From contig NZ_AONC01000029.1 in assembly GCF_000585215.1 (NCBI RefSeq), forward strand, positions 62,001-126,000: a stretch of 64,000 nt of DNA, read 5' to 3'. Source of the stretch: Imhoffiella purpurea (lineage in GTDB: Bacteria; Pseudomonadota; Gammaproteobacteria; Chromatiales; Chromatiaceae). Positions 34,448 through 44,685 of the stretch are shown piece by piece. The notes under the pieces were generated by a model. It was not told the origin of the DNA. It was given only the letters and a program-made list of their open reading frames with translations, and searched no databases. Each line of letters starts with the position of its first letter. Within the stretch, counting starts at the first letter, position 1. The translations under genes were made by a program, and so were the position numbers.

Positions 34448-35233
34448 TCAGCGGTCCCGACCCAATGCCTCTCGGGCGACACGGGCCTCGGCGATCTCCC
34501 TCACGTCCGGGTCCTGATCCTCGAGCAGGGTCTCGAGCCGATCGAGCGGCAGACGCTCGGCGAGACGGGCCCGCACCCGCCAGTCGGGATCCCCGAGCAT
34601 GAGCGCGGCCTCGTCGAGCGGGATGCGCTCGGCGACCTTGAGCCTGACCTCGGGCTCGGGGTCGTCGCGCATCAGCCCCAGACTCTCGAGCGGCAGACGC
34701 TCGGCCACCGTCACCCGGACCTGGCGGTCGGGATCGCGGATCATGCGGAACAGACGCCCGGGCGCGAGCCGACGCGCCACGTACTGGCGCACCAGATAGT
34801 CGGGATCCGTGGCCAGACGCTCGACCCGGTCCGGCGGCAGCCGGTCGGCGACCGTGACCCGGACCTCGCGATCCGGATCGCCGATCAGCGCGTCGAGCGC
34901 CTCGATCGGCAGACGATAGGCCAGCACCCGCCGCACCACCTCGTCCGGGTCGCGGATCAGGGGCAGCAGTTTCTTCTGCGAGAGATAGCGCGCGGCGATC
35001 GCGCGCCGCTCCCAGAAGCTGTCCCCGGCATAATCGTCGGCCAGTGCGGGATTGACGCGGAAGAAGCGTTCGATCTGACGTCCGCTCATGGCCCGGACGC
35101 AGACGTCGCCCGGGGTACAGCGCCCGGCGGTCAGCAGATCCCGGCGATGCGGACAGTCGTTGCAGTCGCCGACCGAGGATCGCGTCGCCTTGACTTGGTC
35201 TGTCTTCATGACCGCGACCTGAGCGAGGATCAC
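34448..35233 (-). CDS. LRV protein with [4Fe-4S] cluster (nif-associated)
   Basis: The 261-residue protein has an N-terminal cysteine motif C-x2-C-x11-C-x5-C (CNDCPHRRDL ... GRCTPGDVC). Repeats of about 24 residues of the type LPLERLxxLxxDPDxxVRxxVAxR follow to the end. This matches the leucine-rich-repeat-variant iron-sulfur protein first described from the Azotobacter vinelandii nif region. Its function is unknown but it is nif-linked. The GTG at 35233 overlaps the previous stop as GTGA and has GAGGACGAGGA just before it, indicating translational coupling. ATG 35209 is an alternative start. Confidence 0.85.
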   Translation of the reverse strand: MILAQVAVMKTDQVKATRSSVGDCNDCPHRRDLLTAGRCTPGDVCVRAMSGRQIERFFRVNPALADDYAGDSFWERRAIAARYLSQKKLLPLIRDPDEVVRRVLAYRLPIEALDALIGDPDREVRVTVADRLPPDRVERLATDPDYLVRQYVARRLAPGRLFRMIRDPDRQVRVTVAERLPLESLGLMRDDPEPEVRLKVAERIPLDEAALMLGDPDWRVRARLAERLPLDRLETLLEDQDPDVREIAEARVAREALGRDR

Positions 35234-35499
35234 TCCTCGTCCTCGACCTGGGCGAGCAGCAGACCGGTGGCGCCTTCGAGATCGTTCGTCAGCGTCAGGC
35301 AGTGCTTGCGCCCGTCCACCAGATAGATGTTGAAGCCTTCGCCACGGAGGGCCGGCTCACCGACGCCGACGTCCTCGTCGAGACAGGATGTGAAGTGCAG
35401 ATCGGTGAAGGTCTCGCGCAGGACCGACAGGGTCTGGTCGCCGAGACCGGCGCGGCGCAGGATCTCGCCGACCTGCTGCAGGCGGGTCTCCTCGATCAT
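35230..35499 (-). CDS. small nif-associated protein (DUF6129-like)
   Basis: The 89-residue protein starts MIEETRLQQVGEILRRAGLG, continues TFTDLHFTSCLDEDVG and ends LEGATGLLLAQVEDEE. It overlaps the nifY stop by ATGA and the LRV start by GTGA, so the three genes are translated as one coupled block. I associate this short family with nif operons (probably DUF6129), but no activity is known. A helix-turn-helix-like N terminus is possible, not demonstrated. Confidence 0.65.
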   Translation of the reverse strand: MIEETRLQQVGEILRRAGLGDQTLSVLRETFTDLHFTSCLDEDVGVGEPALRGEGFNIYLVDGRKHCLTLTNDLEGATGLLLAQVEDEE

Positions 35500-36203
35500 G
35501 CCTCGGCCTCGTCGCGGTCGAAACGGATGCGGTCCTCGGGTGCCTGGCCCATGACCTTGGCCAGCCAGGGCGGCGCCTTGCCGGCGAGGATGCCCTGCAG
35601 GGCGACGACACGCTCGCGGGCGCTGCCGCCATTGGGGTCCTTGATCGGATGGATGTCCTTCTTGACCACCTTGGCCGCGGCCGGACCGCCGATCGAGGCG
35701 ACGTAGAGCACCTGACAGTCGGCGATGAGCCCGGCGCGGTAGGCGTTCCTGTCGTCCCCGGCCTTGGTCTCGTCGACGACACGGACGTCGATCAGACGGT
35801 TCTCCTTGGCCGAGACCTGATAGACGAGGAAGCAGTGAGCGGAGCCGAAATGGCCGTCCAGTTCCTCGCCGTGATTGGAGGCGCAGGCGACGCGGATGGA
35901 GTCGGGCATGTCGCCCTCGGCATAGGACTCGATCGGAGGCGGCGGATCGGCGTCCTCCATGCCCTCGCCCTTGAGGATGGCGAGCGCGGCCTTGAGTTCG
36001 GCCTGATCCAGATGGGCGAACTCGCCGTCGGCGGCCTGCTTGAGGTCCTTGACCTTGAGCCCGGCCAGGCTCTCGGCGGTCGGAGGGAGGCCGACGGCGT
36101 CGGCCAGTACCCGGATCAGTCGGGCCGGATCCGTATCCGGCAATGTGCGCGCGGCGAGGCCGATACGCAGTGCAATGTCTTCGGAGAGTGATCCGGTCGC
36201 CAT
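35496..36203 (-). CDS. nifY: NifY/NafY-type dinitrogenase cofactor-binding protein
   Basis: The 235-residue protein has an N-terminal helical domain (about 1-100) and a C-terminal NifX-type domain. The latter carries IRVACASNHGEELDGHFGSAHCFLVYQV and QVLYVASIGGPAAAKVVKKDIHPIK, the motif region that binds iron-molybdenum cofactor or apo-NifDK. It follows nifHDK, nifT and a ferredoxin, the usual position of nifY. The start ATG 36203 has GAGGAG 9 bases upstream. It overlaps the next gene by 4 bases. Confidence 0.85.
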   Translation of the reverse strand: MATGSLSEDIALRIGLAARTLPDTDPARLIRVLADAVGLPPTAESLAGLKVKDLKQAADGEFAHLDQAELKAALAILKGEGMEDADPPPPIESYAEGDMPDSIRVACASNHGEELDGHFGSAHCFLVYQVSAKENRLIDVRVVDETKAGDDRNAYRAGLIADCQVLYVASIGGPAAAKVVKKDIHPIKDPNGGSARERVVALQGILAGKAPPWLAKVMGQAPEDRIRFDRDEAEA

Positions 36204-36241
36204 CTTGAATCTCCTCGGTCTCTGGTCTCGGGCCAATAGAC

Positions 36242-36302
36242 GGCGCAATACGCTTCGCTATTGCGCCCTACCCAGCGAACGCAGGCACGCAGCTTGCGTT
36301 CG
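36242..36302. repeat. two intergenic palindromes between fdx and nifY
   Basis: GGCGCAATA (36242-36250) and TATTGCGCC (36259-36267) form a 9-bp stem around CGCTTCGC, followed by CTAC. This looks like the common GTAGGGCGCAATA-type bacterial repeat. A second dyad, CGAACGCA (36276-36283) and TGCGTTCG (36295-36302), follows at once. Both would form hairpins in the nif mRNA. Confidence 0.7.
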
Positions 36303-36339
36303 GGATCGGTCGGTGGGCGATCCCTCGCCCTCGGTCAGG

Positions 36340-36540
36340 TCAGACCGGAACGATACAGTCGTCTTCCATACAGGCCTCCATGCACTGCGGGGTACCGGGC
36401 TCGCCCTCGCCCTCGCATTCGGTGCAGGTGTCGGCCTGGATCTTGTAGACGCCCTTGAAGGGGGTGATGGACATGGTCGGACAGACCGGCTCGCAGTCAC
36501 CGCAAGCCGTGCACAGATCTCGTACGATTTTCAGAGCCAT
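36340..36540 (-). CDS. nif-associated 2[4Fe-4S] ferredoxin
   Basis: The 66-residue ferredoxin has one set of ligands C10-x2-C13-x2-C16-x3-C20 (CTACGDCEPVCP). A second set reads C-x2-C-x10-C-x3-C (CTECEGEGEPGTPQCMEAC), with the extra spacing typical of FdxN-like nif ferredoxins. It would donate electrons to NifH or to cofactor assembly. It lies between nifT and nifY in the operon. Confidence 0.88.
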   Translation of the reverse strand: MALKIVRDLCTACGDCEPVCPTMSITPFKGVYKIQADTCTECEGEGEPGTPQCMEACMEDDCIVPV

Positions 36541-36619
36541 TTGACTACTCCAGATTAAGTGTCGACAGTCCGAGCCGTATCACAGATTGCCGTCTCACAG
36601 CTTGGACACGGCTCGACGA

Positions 36620-36838
36620 TCAATCCTCGGCGCGCTTGAAGCGCAACGTCGTCGGAAACTCCGGCGGCGGACTGATGGGATCGATATACCAGCGCGAGCC
36701 GTCGGTCAGCTCCACCTCGCCGCCCCAGGCCTCCGGGGTGTCGGTCTCGACCGAGGCGATGGTCTCTTCCATATCCTTCTTGGCGACGTAGAAGAGCAGT
36801 CCTCCATCGTCGTTCCTGCGAATCATCACGTTTGGCAT
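36620..36838 (-). CDS. nifT: NifT/FixU protein
   Basis: The 72-residue protein MPNVMIRRNDDGGLLFYVAK with WGGEVELTDGSRWYIDP matches NifT/FixU in length and sequence. It directly follows nifK. Its role is unclear: it is dispensable for nitrogen fixation in tested species. The gap to nifK holds a palindromic repeat. Confidence 0.92.
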   Translation of the reverse strand: MPNVMIRRNDDGGLLFYVAKKDMEETIASVETDTPEAWGGEVELTDGSRWYIDPISPPPEFPTTLRFKRAED

Positions 36839-36870
36839 CGTGGTCTCACATCCTCGTTGGATTCCGGAAC

Positions 36871-36931
36871 CCGCCAGCTTCCAGCCTCCGGGAAGCTGGA
36901 AGCTGGCCGCTGGAGGCTGACGGCTGGACGC
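36871..36931. repeat. CCAGC-rich REP-like element between nifK and nifT
   Basis: GCCAGCTTCCAGC (36873-36885) and GCTGGAAGCTGGC (36895-36907) are perfect 13-bp arms around 9 bases. The tail CGCTGGAGGCTGACGGCTGG matches the copies at 28962 and 38568. The element ends at the nifK stop codon and would form a hairpin protecting the nifHDK 3' end. Confidence 0.85.
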
Positions 36932-38503
36932 TTAGCGGACCAGGTCGTAGTTGAAGTCGGTCACGCCCATCTCGCGGGTTTCCTCGTCGAGACGATCCAG
37001 AACCGCATTGACCAGGGTGGTGAGGATGTACATGGCGCCCTCGTAGCCCAGCGTCGTCATGCGATGCAGGTGATGACGGTCGAAGATCGGGAAACCGATG
37101 CGGATCAGCGGAACCTCGAACTCACGGCCCTTGTGCAAGGTATCGCGCTGGATGAACTTACCGTAGCTGTTGCCGATCAGGAAGTCCGGCTTGTCGGTGA
37201 AGCACAGCGAGCGCAGGTGCCAGAGATCATTGCCGATGTAGACCGTACCACCGGCGCCGAAGGGCGAGGACGCCAGGACTTTCTCGACCTCCTTTTTCCA
37301 GCGCTTGTTGGCATGGTTGCAGAGGATGTGGGTCGGCTCGGCACCCAGCTCGAGCAGGAACTTGACCATGCCCAGGACGAAGTCGGCATCGCCGTAGAGG
37401 GCGAACTTCTTGCCGTGCAGCCAGGTGTGGCTGTCGGTCATCATGTCGACCAGACGACCGCGCTCCTTGGTCAGCGACTCGGGGATCTCCTTGCCGGAGA
37501 GCTCGGAGACCTTCATCAGGAACTCGTCGGTCCACTCCAGACCCATGGGGATGTTGAGGGCCGGAACCTCGTGCTTCCAGGTGATCTGCGAGAACTTCTT
37601 GGTCTTCGGCAGCTGCCAGGGCTGGAGCAGGATGGTGTCGATGGCGTTCGGCGCATCCTTCATCTCGGCCAGCGGGGTGCCGCCGTCGTACATGCGGTAC
37701 TGACCGTCGGCCGGGGTGTCCAGGACCTCGGTCGGATCGCACAGCAGGCTGTAGCCGACGCCCATCTCCTTCATCATGCGGTGCATGACGCGGTAGTTGC
37801 CGAGATAGGTCTCGAAGCCGGGCACGATGTTGATCTTGCCGTTCGAGCCGACGGTCTTGTCGTCCATGTGGTTCAGCGTGAAGTAGCGCTGGAAGCCCTC
37901 GAACATGTTGTCCCAGCCGGTGGTGTGGCTGCCGACGAAGCTCGGGGTATGGGCGAAGGGGGTCGGGAACTCTTCCGGGATGTGCCCTTCCTTCTTGGCG
38001 TTGCCGATGAAGGCGTTGAGGTCGTCGCCGATGACCTCGGCCATGCAGGTGGTGCTGACCGCGATGCACTCGGGCTTGTAGAGCGCCTTGGCGTTCTCCA
38101 GACCGTCGAACATGTTCTTCTGGCCGCCGAAAACCGCCGCGTCCTCGGTCATGGAGTCGGAGACGCAGGCGACCGGCTCCTTGAAGTGACGGTTGAAGTA
38201 GCTGCGGAAGTAGGCGACGCAGCCCTGCGAACCGTGGACGTAGGACAGGGTCTTCTCGAAGCCGAGCGAGCAGAGCACGGCGCCGAGCGGCTGACAGGCC
38301 TTGGCCGGGTTGATGGTCAGGGCCTCACGCTTGAAGTTGAGCTCCTGGTACTCCTGGGTGGTCGTCCACTGGAAGACCTCTTCGATCTTGTCGAGGCTCT
38401 CGACCTCTTCGACCGTGTCGCGCTTGGCCTTGAGGTTGTCCTTGTAGTCCTGGTCGCAGAACAAGGGGTAGCAGGGTTTGATCTTTTCGACTGTCTGGCT
38501 CAT
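36932..38503 (-). CDS. nifK: nitrogenase molybdenum-iron protein beta chain
   Basis: The 523-residue subunit starts MSQTVEKIKPCYPLFCDQDY and carries the P-cluster cysteines in NPAKACQPLGAV, HGSQGCVAYFRSYF and EPVACVSDSMTEDAAVFGG. It pairs with NifD to form the dinitrogenase tetramer. The length is typical of the Mo enzyme. The start has AGGAGC upstream. It is separated from nifD by 134 bases that contain a REP-like element. Confidence 0.97.
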   Translation of the reverse strand: MSQTVEKIKPCYPLFCDQDYKDNLKAKRDTVEEVESLDKIEEVFQWTTTQEYQELNFKREALTINPAKACQPLGAVLCSLGFEKTLSYVHGSQGCVAYFRSYFNRHFKEPVACVSDSMTEDAAVFGGQKNMFDGLENAKALYKPECIAVSTTCMAEVIGDDLNAFIGNAKKEGHIPEEFPTPFAHTPSFVGSHTTGWDNMFEGFQRYFTLNHMDDKTVGSNGKINIVPGFETYLGNYRVMHRMMKEMGVGYSLLCDPTEVLDTPADGQYRMYDGGTPLAEMKDAPNAIDTILLQPWQLPKTKKFSQITWKHEVPALNIPMGLEWTDEFLMKVSELSGKEIPESLTKERGRLVDMMTDSHTWLHGKKFALYGDADFVLGMVKFLLELGAEPTHILCNHANKRWKKEVEKVLASSPFGAGGTVYIGNDLWHLRSLCFTDKPDFLIGNSYGKFIQRDTLHKGREFEVPLIRIGFPIFDRHHLHRMTTLGYEGAMYILTTLVNAVLDRLDEETREMGVTDFNYDLVR

Positions 38504-38559
38504 GAGTGTGCTCCTACCGCGCCGCTAATCCGCGGACGAACGGCATGACAAAGGGGATC

Positions 38560-38632
38560 GGGCTTCCAGCCGCCAGCCTCCAGCGGCCAGCTCGAAACTG
38601 CTGGCGGCTGACCGCTGAGAGCTGATGGCTAA
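38560..38632. repeat. CCAGC-rich REP-like element between nifD and nifK
   Basis: AGCCGCCAGC (38568-38577) and GCTGGCGGCT (38600-38609) are perfect 10-bp arms around 22 bases. The tail GACCGCTGAGAGCTGATGGC resembles the tails of the other copies. It begins just after the nifD stop codon. Confidence 0.8.
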
Positions 38633-38637
38633 TTCAA

Positions 38638-40122
38638 TCAGGCGCTGGCGGCGATCGCCTCGGCCTCGCCCTCGGCAGGCTTCTGCCAGGGCGCCTGCAG
38701 GCTCTTCCAGCAGGGATTGTTGACGGTCATGTCCATATCGCGGGCGAAGATGGCGAAGCCGTCGTAGCCGTGGTAGGGACCGGAATAATCCCAGGAGTGC
38801 ATCTGACGGAAAGGCACGCCCATCTTCTGGAAGATGTACTTTTCCTTGATGCCGGAGCCGATCAGGTCGGGCTTGACCTTCTTGACGAACTCCTCGAACT
38901 CGTAGCCAGTGACGTCGTCGTACAGCAGGGTCGCGTCACCCATCTCCTTGATGGTGCGGTCGTAGTCGTCGTTGTGCGCGAACTCGTAGCCCGTGCCGAC
39001 CACTTCCATGCCCAGATCCTCGTAGGCGCCGATGACGTGACGCGGACGCAGACCACCGACGTAGAGCATCACCTTCTTGCCTTCCAGGCGCGGACGGTAC
39101 TTGGCGATGACGGCCTCGTACTCGGCGGTGTACTTCTCGATGACCTTCTCGGCGTTGGCCTGGATGGTCTCGTCGAAGAAGGCGGCGATCTTACGCAGCG
39201 ACTCGGCGATCTTGGTGGGACCGAAGAAGTTGTACTCCATCCACGGAATCCCGTACTTCTCTTCCATGAAACGACTGATGTAGTTCATGGAGCGATAGCA
39301 GTGGATGAGGTTGAGCTTGACCTTGGGGGTCAGCTCCATCTCGGACAGGGTACCGTCGCCGGACCACTGGGCGACGACGCGCAGACCCATCTCCTCGAGC
39401 AGGATGCGCGAGGCCCAGGCGTCACCGCCGATGTTGTAGTCGCCGATGACCGCAACGTCGTACTTGCCGGTTTCGAAGGAGTTGTCGCCGTCGCGGTTGC
39501 CGATGACCCAGTCACGAATGGCGTCGTTGGCGATATGGTGACCCAGCGACTGAGACACACCACGGAAGCCCTCGCAGCGCACCGGAACGATCGGCTTCTC
39601 GAGCTCCTTGCCCTTCTTCTTGGACACGGCCTCGATGTCGTCGCCGATCAGACCGATCGGACACTCGGACTGGACGCTCATGCCCTTGACCAGGGGGAAG
39701 AGCTCGTTGATCTCGCTGATCAGCTTGTCGAGCTTCTTGTCGCCGCCGAACACGATGTCCTTCTCCTGGAAATCCGAGGTGAAGTTCATGGTGCCGAAGG
39801 TGTTCACGCCGGTGTGACCGACGTAGTAGTTGCGACGACCGGCGCGCGAGTAGGCGCCGCAGCCGACAGGACCGTGGGAGATGTGGACCATGTCCTTGAT
39901 CGGACCCCAGACCACGCCCTTGGAGCCGGCGTAGGCGCAACCACGGATGGTCATGACGCCCGGCTGGGACTTACGGTTGGAGATGATGCACTTCTTGGAC
40001 TGCTCGACCGACTGGTCGTTGACGGCCAGGTGCTTGGCACGGTCCTTCTTGGCCTTGTCCGGATAGACCTCGAGCACCTCTTGGATCAAGGCCTGGGTCT
40101 CTTCGCGAGTCAAACTTGCCAT
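38638..40122 (-). CDS. nifD: nitrogenase molybdenum-iron protein alpha chain
   Basis: The 494-residue subunit carries the P-cluster ligand regions [29 protein letters not shown] and [13 protein letters not shown]. The FeMo-cofactor ligands lie in [17 protein letters not shown] (Cys) and [18 protein letters not shown] (His). The presence of the YSGPYHG region and the length identify the molybdenum enzyme rather than VnfD or AnfD. It is the second gene of the operon, 120 bases after nifH. Confidence 0.98.
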   Translation of the reverse strand: MASLTREETQALIQEVLEVYPDKAKKDRAKHLAVNDQSVEQSKKCIISNRKSQPGVMTIRGCAYAGSKGVVWGPIKDMVHISHGPVGCGAYSRAGRRNYYVGHTGVNTFGTMNFTSDFQEKDIVFGGDKKLDKLISEINELFPLVKGMSVQSECPIGLIGDDIEAVSKKKGKELEKPIVPVRCEGFRGVSQSLGHHIANDAIRDWVIGNRDGDNSFETGKYDVAVIGDYNIGGDAWASRILLEEMGLRVVAQWSGDGTLSEMELTPKVKLNLIHCYRSMNYISRFMEEKYGIPWMEYNFFGPTKIAESLRKIAAFFDETIQANAEKVIEKYTAEYEAVIAKYRPRLEGKKVMLYVGGLRPRHVIGAYEDLGMEVVGTGYEFAHNDDYDRTIKEMGDATLLYDDVTGYEFEEFVKKVKPDLIGSGIKEKYIFQKMGVPFRQMHSWDYSGPYHGYDGFAIFARDMDMTVNNPCWKSLQAPWQKPAEGEAEAIAASA

Positions 40123-40242
40123 GGTGGCTTTCCTCGAATTCGGCGCCGCGGCTAATCCGCCGACAGTCGCACGGAGAGAAATTTGGAGCGGTGGACGGCG
40201 ACACCTGGGTGCCGCGTCCGCTGTGCAGACAGTGAGCGCCGA

Positions 40243-41214
<972 letters not shown>

Positions 41215-41301
41215 TCAACTCAAGGCACTGATTCATAAGGAAGTAGACCCGGTCTCACGGCCTGTTCGAGTTGGTCGCATCCACGACAAAGCCGCAGGGT
41301 C

Positions 41302-41317
41302 TGTATGGAGAACAACA
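41302..41317. promoter_or_regulatory. candidate NifA upstream activator sequence overlapping the draT start
   Basis: TGT-N10-ACA occurs with TGT at 41302-41304 and ACA at 41315-41317. It is about 100 bases upstream of the sigma-54 promoter, a normal NifA distance. It spans the draT initiation codon (41305), so NifA bound here could also hinder draT transcription. Confidence 0.5.
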
Positions 41318-42162
41318 GACAAACCGAACAAGAAGACCAACTACCCCCGCCGAGCCTGCCGGCTAGCGCCCACCTCCCGATCAACCGCTGCAACCTCCCG
41401 GCGGTGATCCTCGGCGGCCTCACCTTCCAGCAGCACCCGGTGCCGCTGGAGATCGACGGCATCCGCGACTTCCACGCCGGACTCTTCCGCACCCTGGACG
41501 CCATGCCGCAGCGGACCGAGCGCGCCCAGCGCTTCATGGACTACATGACGGTTCGATTCCTATTGGAGGAACTGGAGGAGGCTGGACTGACCCCAGGACG
41601 TAAGCGCAAGTCCAGGATCAACGCCAACTATCTGAGGATGGTGCGGGGCTGGTCGTTCGACTCGGACGGCCGCGAGGGCGCCGTCCTCAAACGCTGGACG
41701 GAGAGCAGGTTCGGCCTCCTGGCGCGCCATCACGCCGGCCCGCTGCACGACCGCGACGGCGAGATCTATCACCGCTACCTGTCCCAGGGCACGCGCGGAC
41801 TCTACGCCACCAATGCCCTGGAGGCGCAGCTCGACCTGCTCTACACCTATTGCCAGTACGAACTGGCCCGCGAGCACGGCGACAGCGCGCACCTGAAGCT
41901 CTATCGCGGCATCAACCGCATGGACGAGCACGAGATCCTGCAGGTCCGCCCCTGCGGGCGCAACCGCGTCCTCTTCAACAACCTCAACAGCTTCACCAGC
42001 AACCGCGAGCGTGCCGACGAGTTCGGCGACTACATCCTGGTGACCGAGGTGCCGACGTCCAAGATCTTCTTCTACAACAAGCTGCTGCCCGGCATGCTCA
42101 AGGGGGAGGACGAATACGTCGTCATCGGCGGGGCCTACGAGGTCTGTATCAGTACCCTCTGA
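41305..42162 (+). CDS. draT: NAD(+)--dinitrogen-reductase ADP-ribosyltransferase
   Basis: The 285-residue enzyme matches DraT over its length. It inactivates NifH by ADP-ribosylation of Arg101 in response to ammonium or darkness. The ADP-ribosyltransferase R-S-E elements are visible: LYRG with R201, NSFTS at about 229-232 and KGEDEYVV with E268/E270. It is transcribed away from nifH with 180 bases between the start codons. The reversing glycohydrolase DraG is not next to it and not in this window. A hairpin follows the gene. Confidence 0.92.
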   Translation: MENNRQTEQEDQLPPPSLPASAHLPINRCNLPAVILGGLTFQQHPVPLEIDGIRDFHAGLFRTLDAMPQRTERAQRFMDYMTVRFLLEELEEAGLTPGRKRKSRINANYLRMVRGWSFDSDGREGAVLKRWTESRFGLLARHHAGPLHDRDGEIYHRYLSQGTRGLYATNALEAQLDLLYTYCQYELAREHGDSAHLKLYRGINRMDEHEILQVRPCGRNRVLFNNLNSFTSNRERADEFGDYILVTEVPTSKIFFYNKLLPGMLKGEDEYVVIGGAYEVCISTL

Positions 42163-42173
42163 TCCTTATATAT

Positions 42174-42202
42174 GGGCTGGCCGAATCGTAATCGGCCAGC
42201 CC
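42174..42202 (+). terminator. hairpin downstream of draT
   Basis: GGGCTGGCCGA and TCGGCCAGCCC form a perfect 11-bp stem around ATCGTAA, 11 bases after the draT stop. No T run follows, so it may be a weak terminator or an mRNA-stabilising hairpin. Confidence 0.55.
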
Positions 42203-42418
42203 GCCAACCGAACCCAATCGACCGCTTGTTAGGAGAATCTCCAAAACCGCGTGTCGATCACGACACGAACGAAACCGGGATGCCCATCGAGCATCGATCG
42301 ACGATCATTGCCAAAATGGTCGATTCCACGCTACGTTGCAAAAAGACCTTCTCAGCCCCATGGATAGGTGCCGGCAGCAGACACACAGAACGCCGAATCC
42401 AAGACATATGGAGGAACG

Positions 42419-44578
42419 ATGGTCGTCCAATCCATTCAACAGAAGATTGCGCTCATCGGCGGGCTTTGTCTGCTCGCCACCGCCGGCATTCTCGTCGGTT
42501 ACGGGGTCTACTCCTACCAGTCCACCCAGAACCTCGTGTCCGAACGCGTCGAGACCCAATCCGAGAAGGCCGCCCTCGAGGGACTCGAATTCCTCGCCGG
42601 CAAATACGCAGGCGATATTCGGGCCAAATTCGACACCGCACTCGACACCGCCAGGACCATGGCCGACGTCTTCGCCGTCTCACATTCCAGCACCGATTTC
42701 GATCTGGGGCGCGATCAGGTCAACGCCATCCTGTTGAAGGTCCTCGAGGACAACCCAGAGTTCAACGGCACCTACTCCTGCTGGGAGCCCAACGCGATCG
42801 ATGGCCGCGATGCGGCGTTCCGCGGCACGGGCGACGGCAACAACGACGAGACCGGCCGATTCACCCCCTACTGGACCCGCAACCCCAGCGGCAAGATCGA
42901 CGTCCAGGCACTGGTCGAGTACGACTCCCAGGAACGTCACCCGAACGGCGTCATGAAGGGCGGCTGGTACATCAACCCGAGCCGGACGGGCCGCGAAAGC
43001 ATCCAGGCCCCCCTGCCCTATATCGTGCAGGGCAAACAGGTCTGGCTGGCGACGCTCTCCGTACCGATCATGGCGGATGGCCGATTCATCGGCGTGGCCG
43101 GGACCGACTACGACCTCGATTTCGTCCAGCGCATCAGCAAGGAGATCTCGAAACAAATCTACGATGGCCAGGGAGACGTGACCATCGTCAGCGAGCAAGG
43201 TCTCGTGATCGCGGCCAGCGCGTACCCCGAATCCATCGGCCAGCACCTCAAGGCGCTCGACCCCGCGGGTTGGCAGCAAAAACTCGACATCGTCCAGCAG
43301 AAGAAGGCGCTCGCCCGCACCGACGAGGAGAAAGGAACGGTCGAGGTCTTCTTCCCGATCGAACTGGGCCGCACCGGCACCACCTGGTCGGTCATGCTCA
43401 ACGTCGACAAAAACCTGGTCCTCGCGGAGGCCTATGCCCTGCGCGACGACATGACCGCCCAAGGACAGCGCGGAACCCTGATGCAGGTCATCGTCAGCAT
43501 CCTGGTCGCCCTGGTGGCGATGGCGGTGCTCTGGCTCGCCGCACGCTCGATCGCCGGGCCGATCCGGCGCGCCGCCAATCTGGCCCACGTCATTCAGAGC
43601 GGCGACCTCTCGCAGCGTCTCACCCATACCTCACAGGACGAGATCGGACAACTCGCCCGCAGCCTCGACGCCATGGCCGACAGCCTGCAGGACCGCGCCC
43701 AGCTCGCCGAACAGATCTCGCGCGGCAATCTCGACCTGGATGTCGCCTTGGCATCCGAGCAAGACCAGCTCGGAATCGCCCTCAAGCGCATGATCGAGAA
43801 CCTCAACAACCTGGTGTCCCAATTTCAAACCGGCGCCTCGCTGATCACCGAGAAGTCACGGACGGTATCGGACCTGAGCCAGGACCTCGCCAGCGGCGCC
43901 ACCGAATCGGCCGCCTCGGTCACCCAGATCAGCGCCACCATCGGCCAAATGGCGGATCAGATTCGTCAGAGTGCCGAAAACGCGGATCGGGCGAACGAAC
44001 TGTCGAAGAATGGCGCAACCTCGGCGCATGACGGCGACCGGCTGATGGAGGGACTGCGAACCGCCATGCAGGAGATCGAGCAGTCCGGCCGCGACATCAC
44101 CAACATCACCAACGTGATCGAGGAGATCGCCGCCCAGACCAACCTGCTCGCCCTCAACGCCGCCATCGAGGCGGCCCGCGCCGGCGAGTACGGACGCGGC
44201 TTCGCCGTCGTCGCCGACGAGGTGCGCCAGCTCGCGGGCCGCAGCGCCGAAGCCGCACAGCAGACCGCGCAACTGATCCAGAGCACGGTCGCCCGCACGG
44301 CCAAGGGACTGGAACTGACCGATGAGACGGCCAGCGCCCTCCAGGCGATCGTCGCCAGTGCCGCCGAAACCTCTTCCCTGATCGGCGACATCGCGCTCGC
44401 GGCGAGCGAGCAGGCCAACGGGGTCGAGCAGTTGAGCGACGCCATCTCGCAGATCGACGAGGTCGTCAATCACAACAGCGACAGCGCCGAGCAATCGTCG
44501 ATGGCCGCGCACACCCTCACGGAACAAGCTGCCCAGCTCGAACGTCTGACAGCGACCTTCAAGGTTCGGTCAAGCTGA
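42419..44578 (+). CDS. methyl-accepting chemotaxis protein with dCache-type sensor
   Basis: The 719-residue receptor has TM1 at about 10-30 and a long periplasmic sensor (about 35-370) with dCache features ([50 protein letters not shown]). TM2 follows at about 375-395, then HAMP (about 396-450) and a signalling domain. Its hairpin tip reads [35 protein letters not shown]. It has no C-terminal CheR pentapeptide. The start ATG 42419 has GGAGGA 4 bases upstream, better than the earlier in-frame ATG at 42368. The ligand is unknown; dCache sensors often bind amino acids or other small organic compounds. Confidence 0.92.
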   Translation: MVVQSIQQKIALIGGLCLLATAGILVGYGVYSYQSTQNLVSERVETQSEKAALEGLEFLAGKYAGDIRAKFDTALDTARTMADVFAVSHSSTDFDLGRDQVNAILLKVLEDNPEFNGTYSCWEPNAIDGRDAAFRGTGDGNNDETGRFTPYWTRNPSGKIDVQALVEYDSQERHPNGVMKGGWYINPSRTGRESIQAPLPYIVQGKQVWLATLSVPIMADGRFIGVAGTDYDLDFVQRISKEISKQIYDGQGDVTIVSEQGLVIAASAYPESIGQHLKALDPAGWQQKLDIVQQKKALARTDEEKGTVEVFFPIELGRTGTTWSVMLNVDKNLVLAEAYALRDDMTAQGQRGTLMQVIVSILVALVAMAVLWLAARSIAGPIRRAANLAHVIQSGDLSQRLTHTSQDEIGQLARSLDAMADSLQDRAQLAEQISRGNLDLDVALASEQDQLGIALKRMIENLNNLVSQFQTGASLITEKSRTVSDLSQDLASGATESAASVTQISATIGQMADQIRQSAENADRANELSKNGATSAHDGDRLMEGLRTAMQEIEQSGRDITNITNVIEEIAAQTNLLALNAAIEAARAGEYGRGFAVVADEVRQLAGRSAEAAQQTAQLIQSTVARTAKGLELTDETASALQAIVASAAETSSLIGDIALAASEQANGVEQLSDAISQIDEVVNHNSDSAEQSSMAAHTLTEQAAQLERLTATFKVRSS

Positions 44579-44685
44579 ACCCCGGGCGACAGGGGACGGG
44601 CAGGCATGGCCGCCGCCCATCCCCCGCCGCGACCTCATCTCATACTGAAATGCACACCTGCGATTGGCATATCGGTCAGCGCCGC

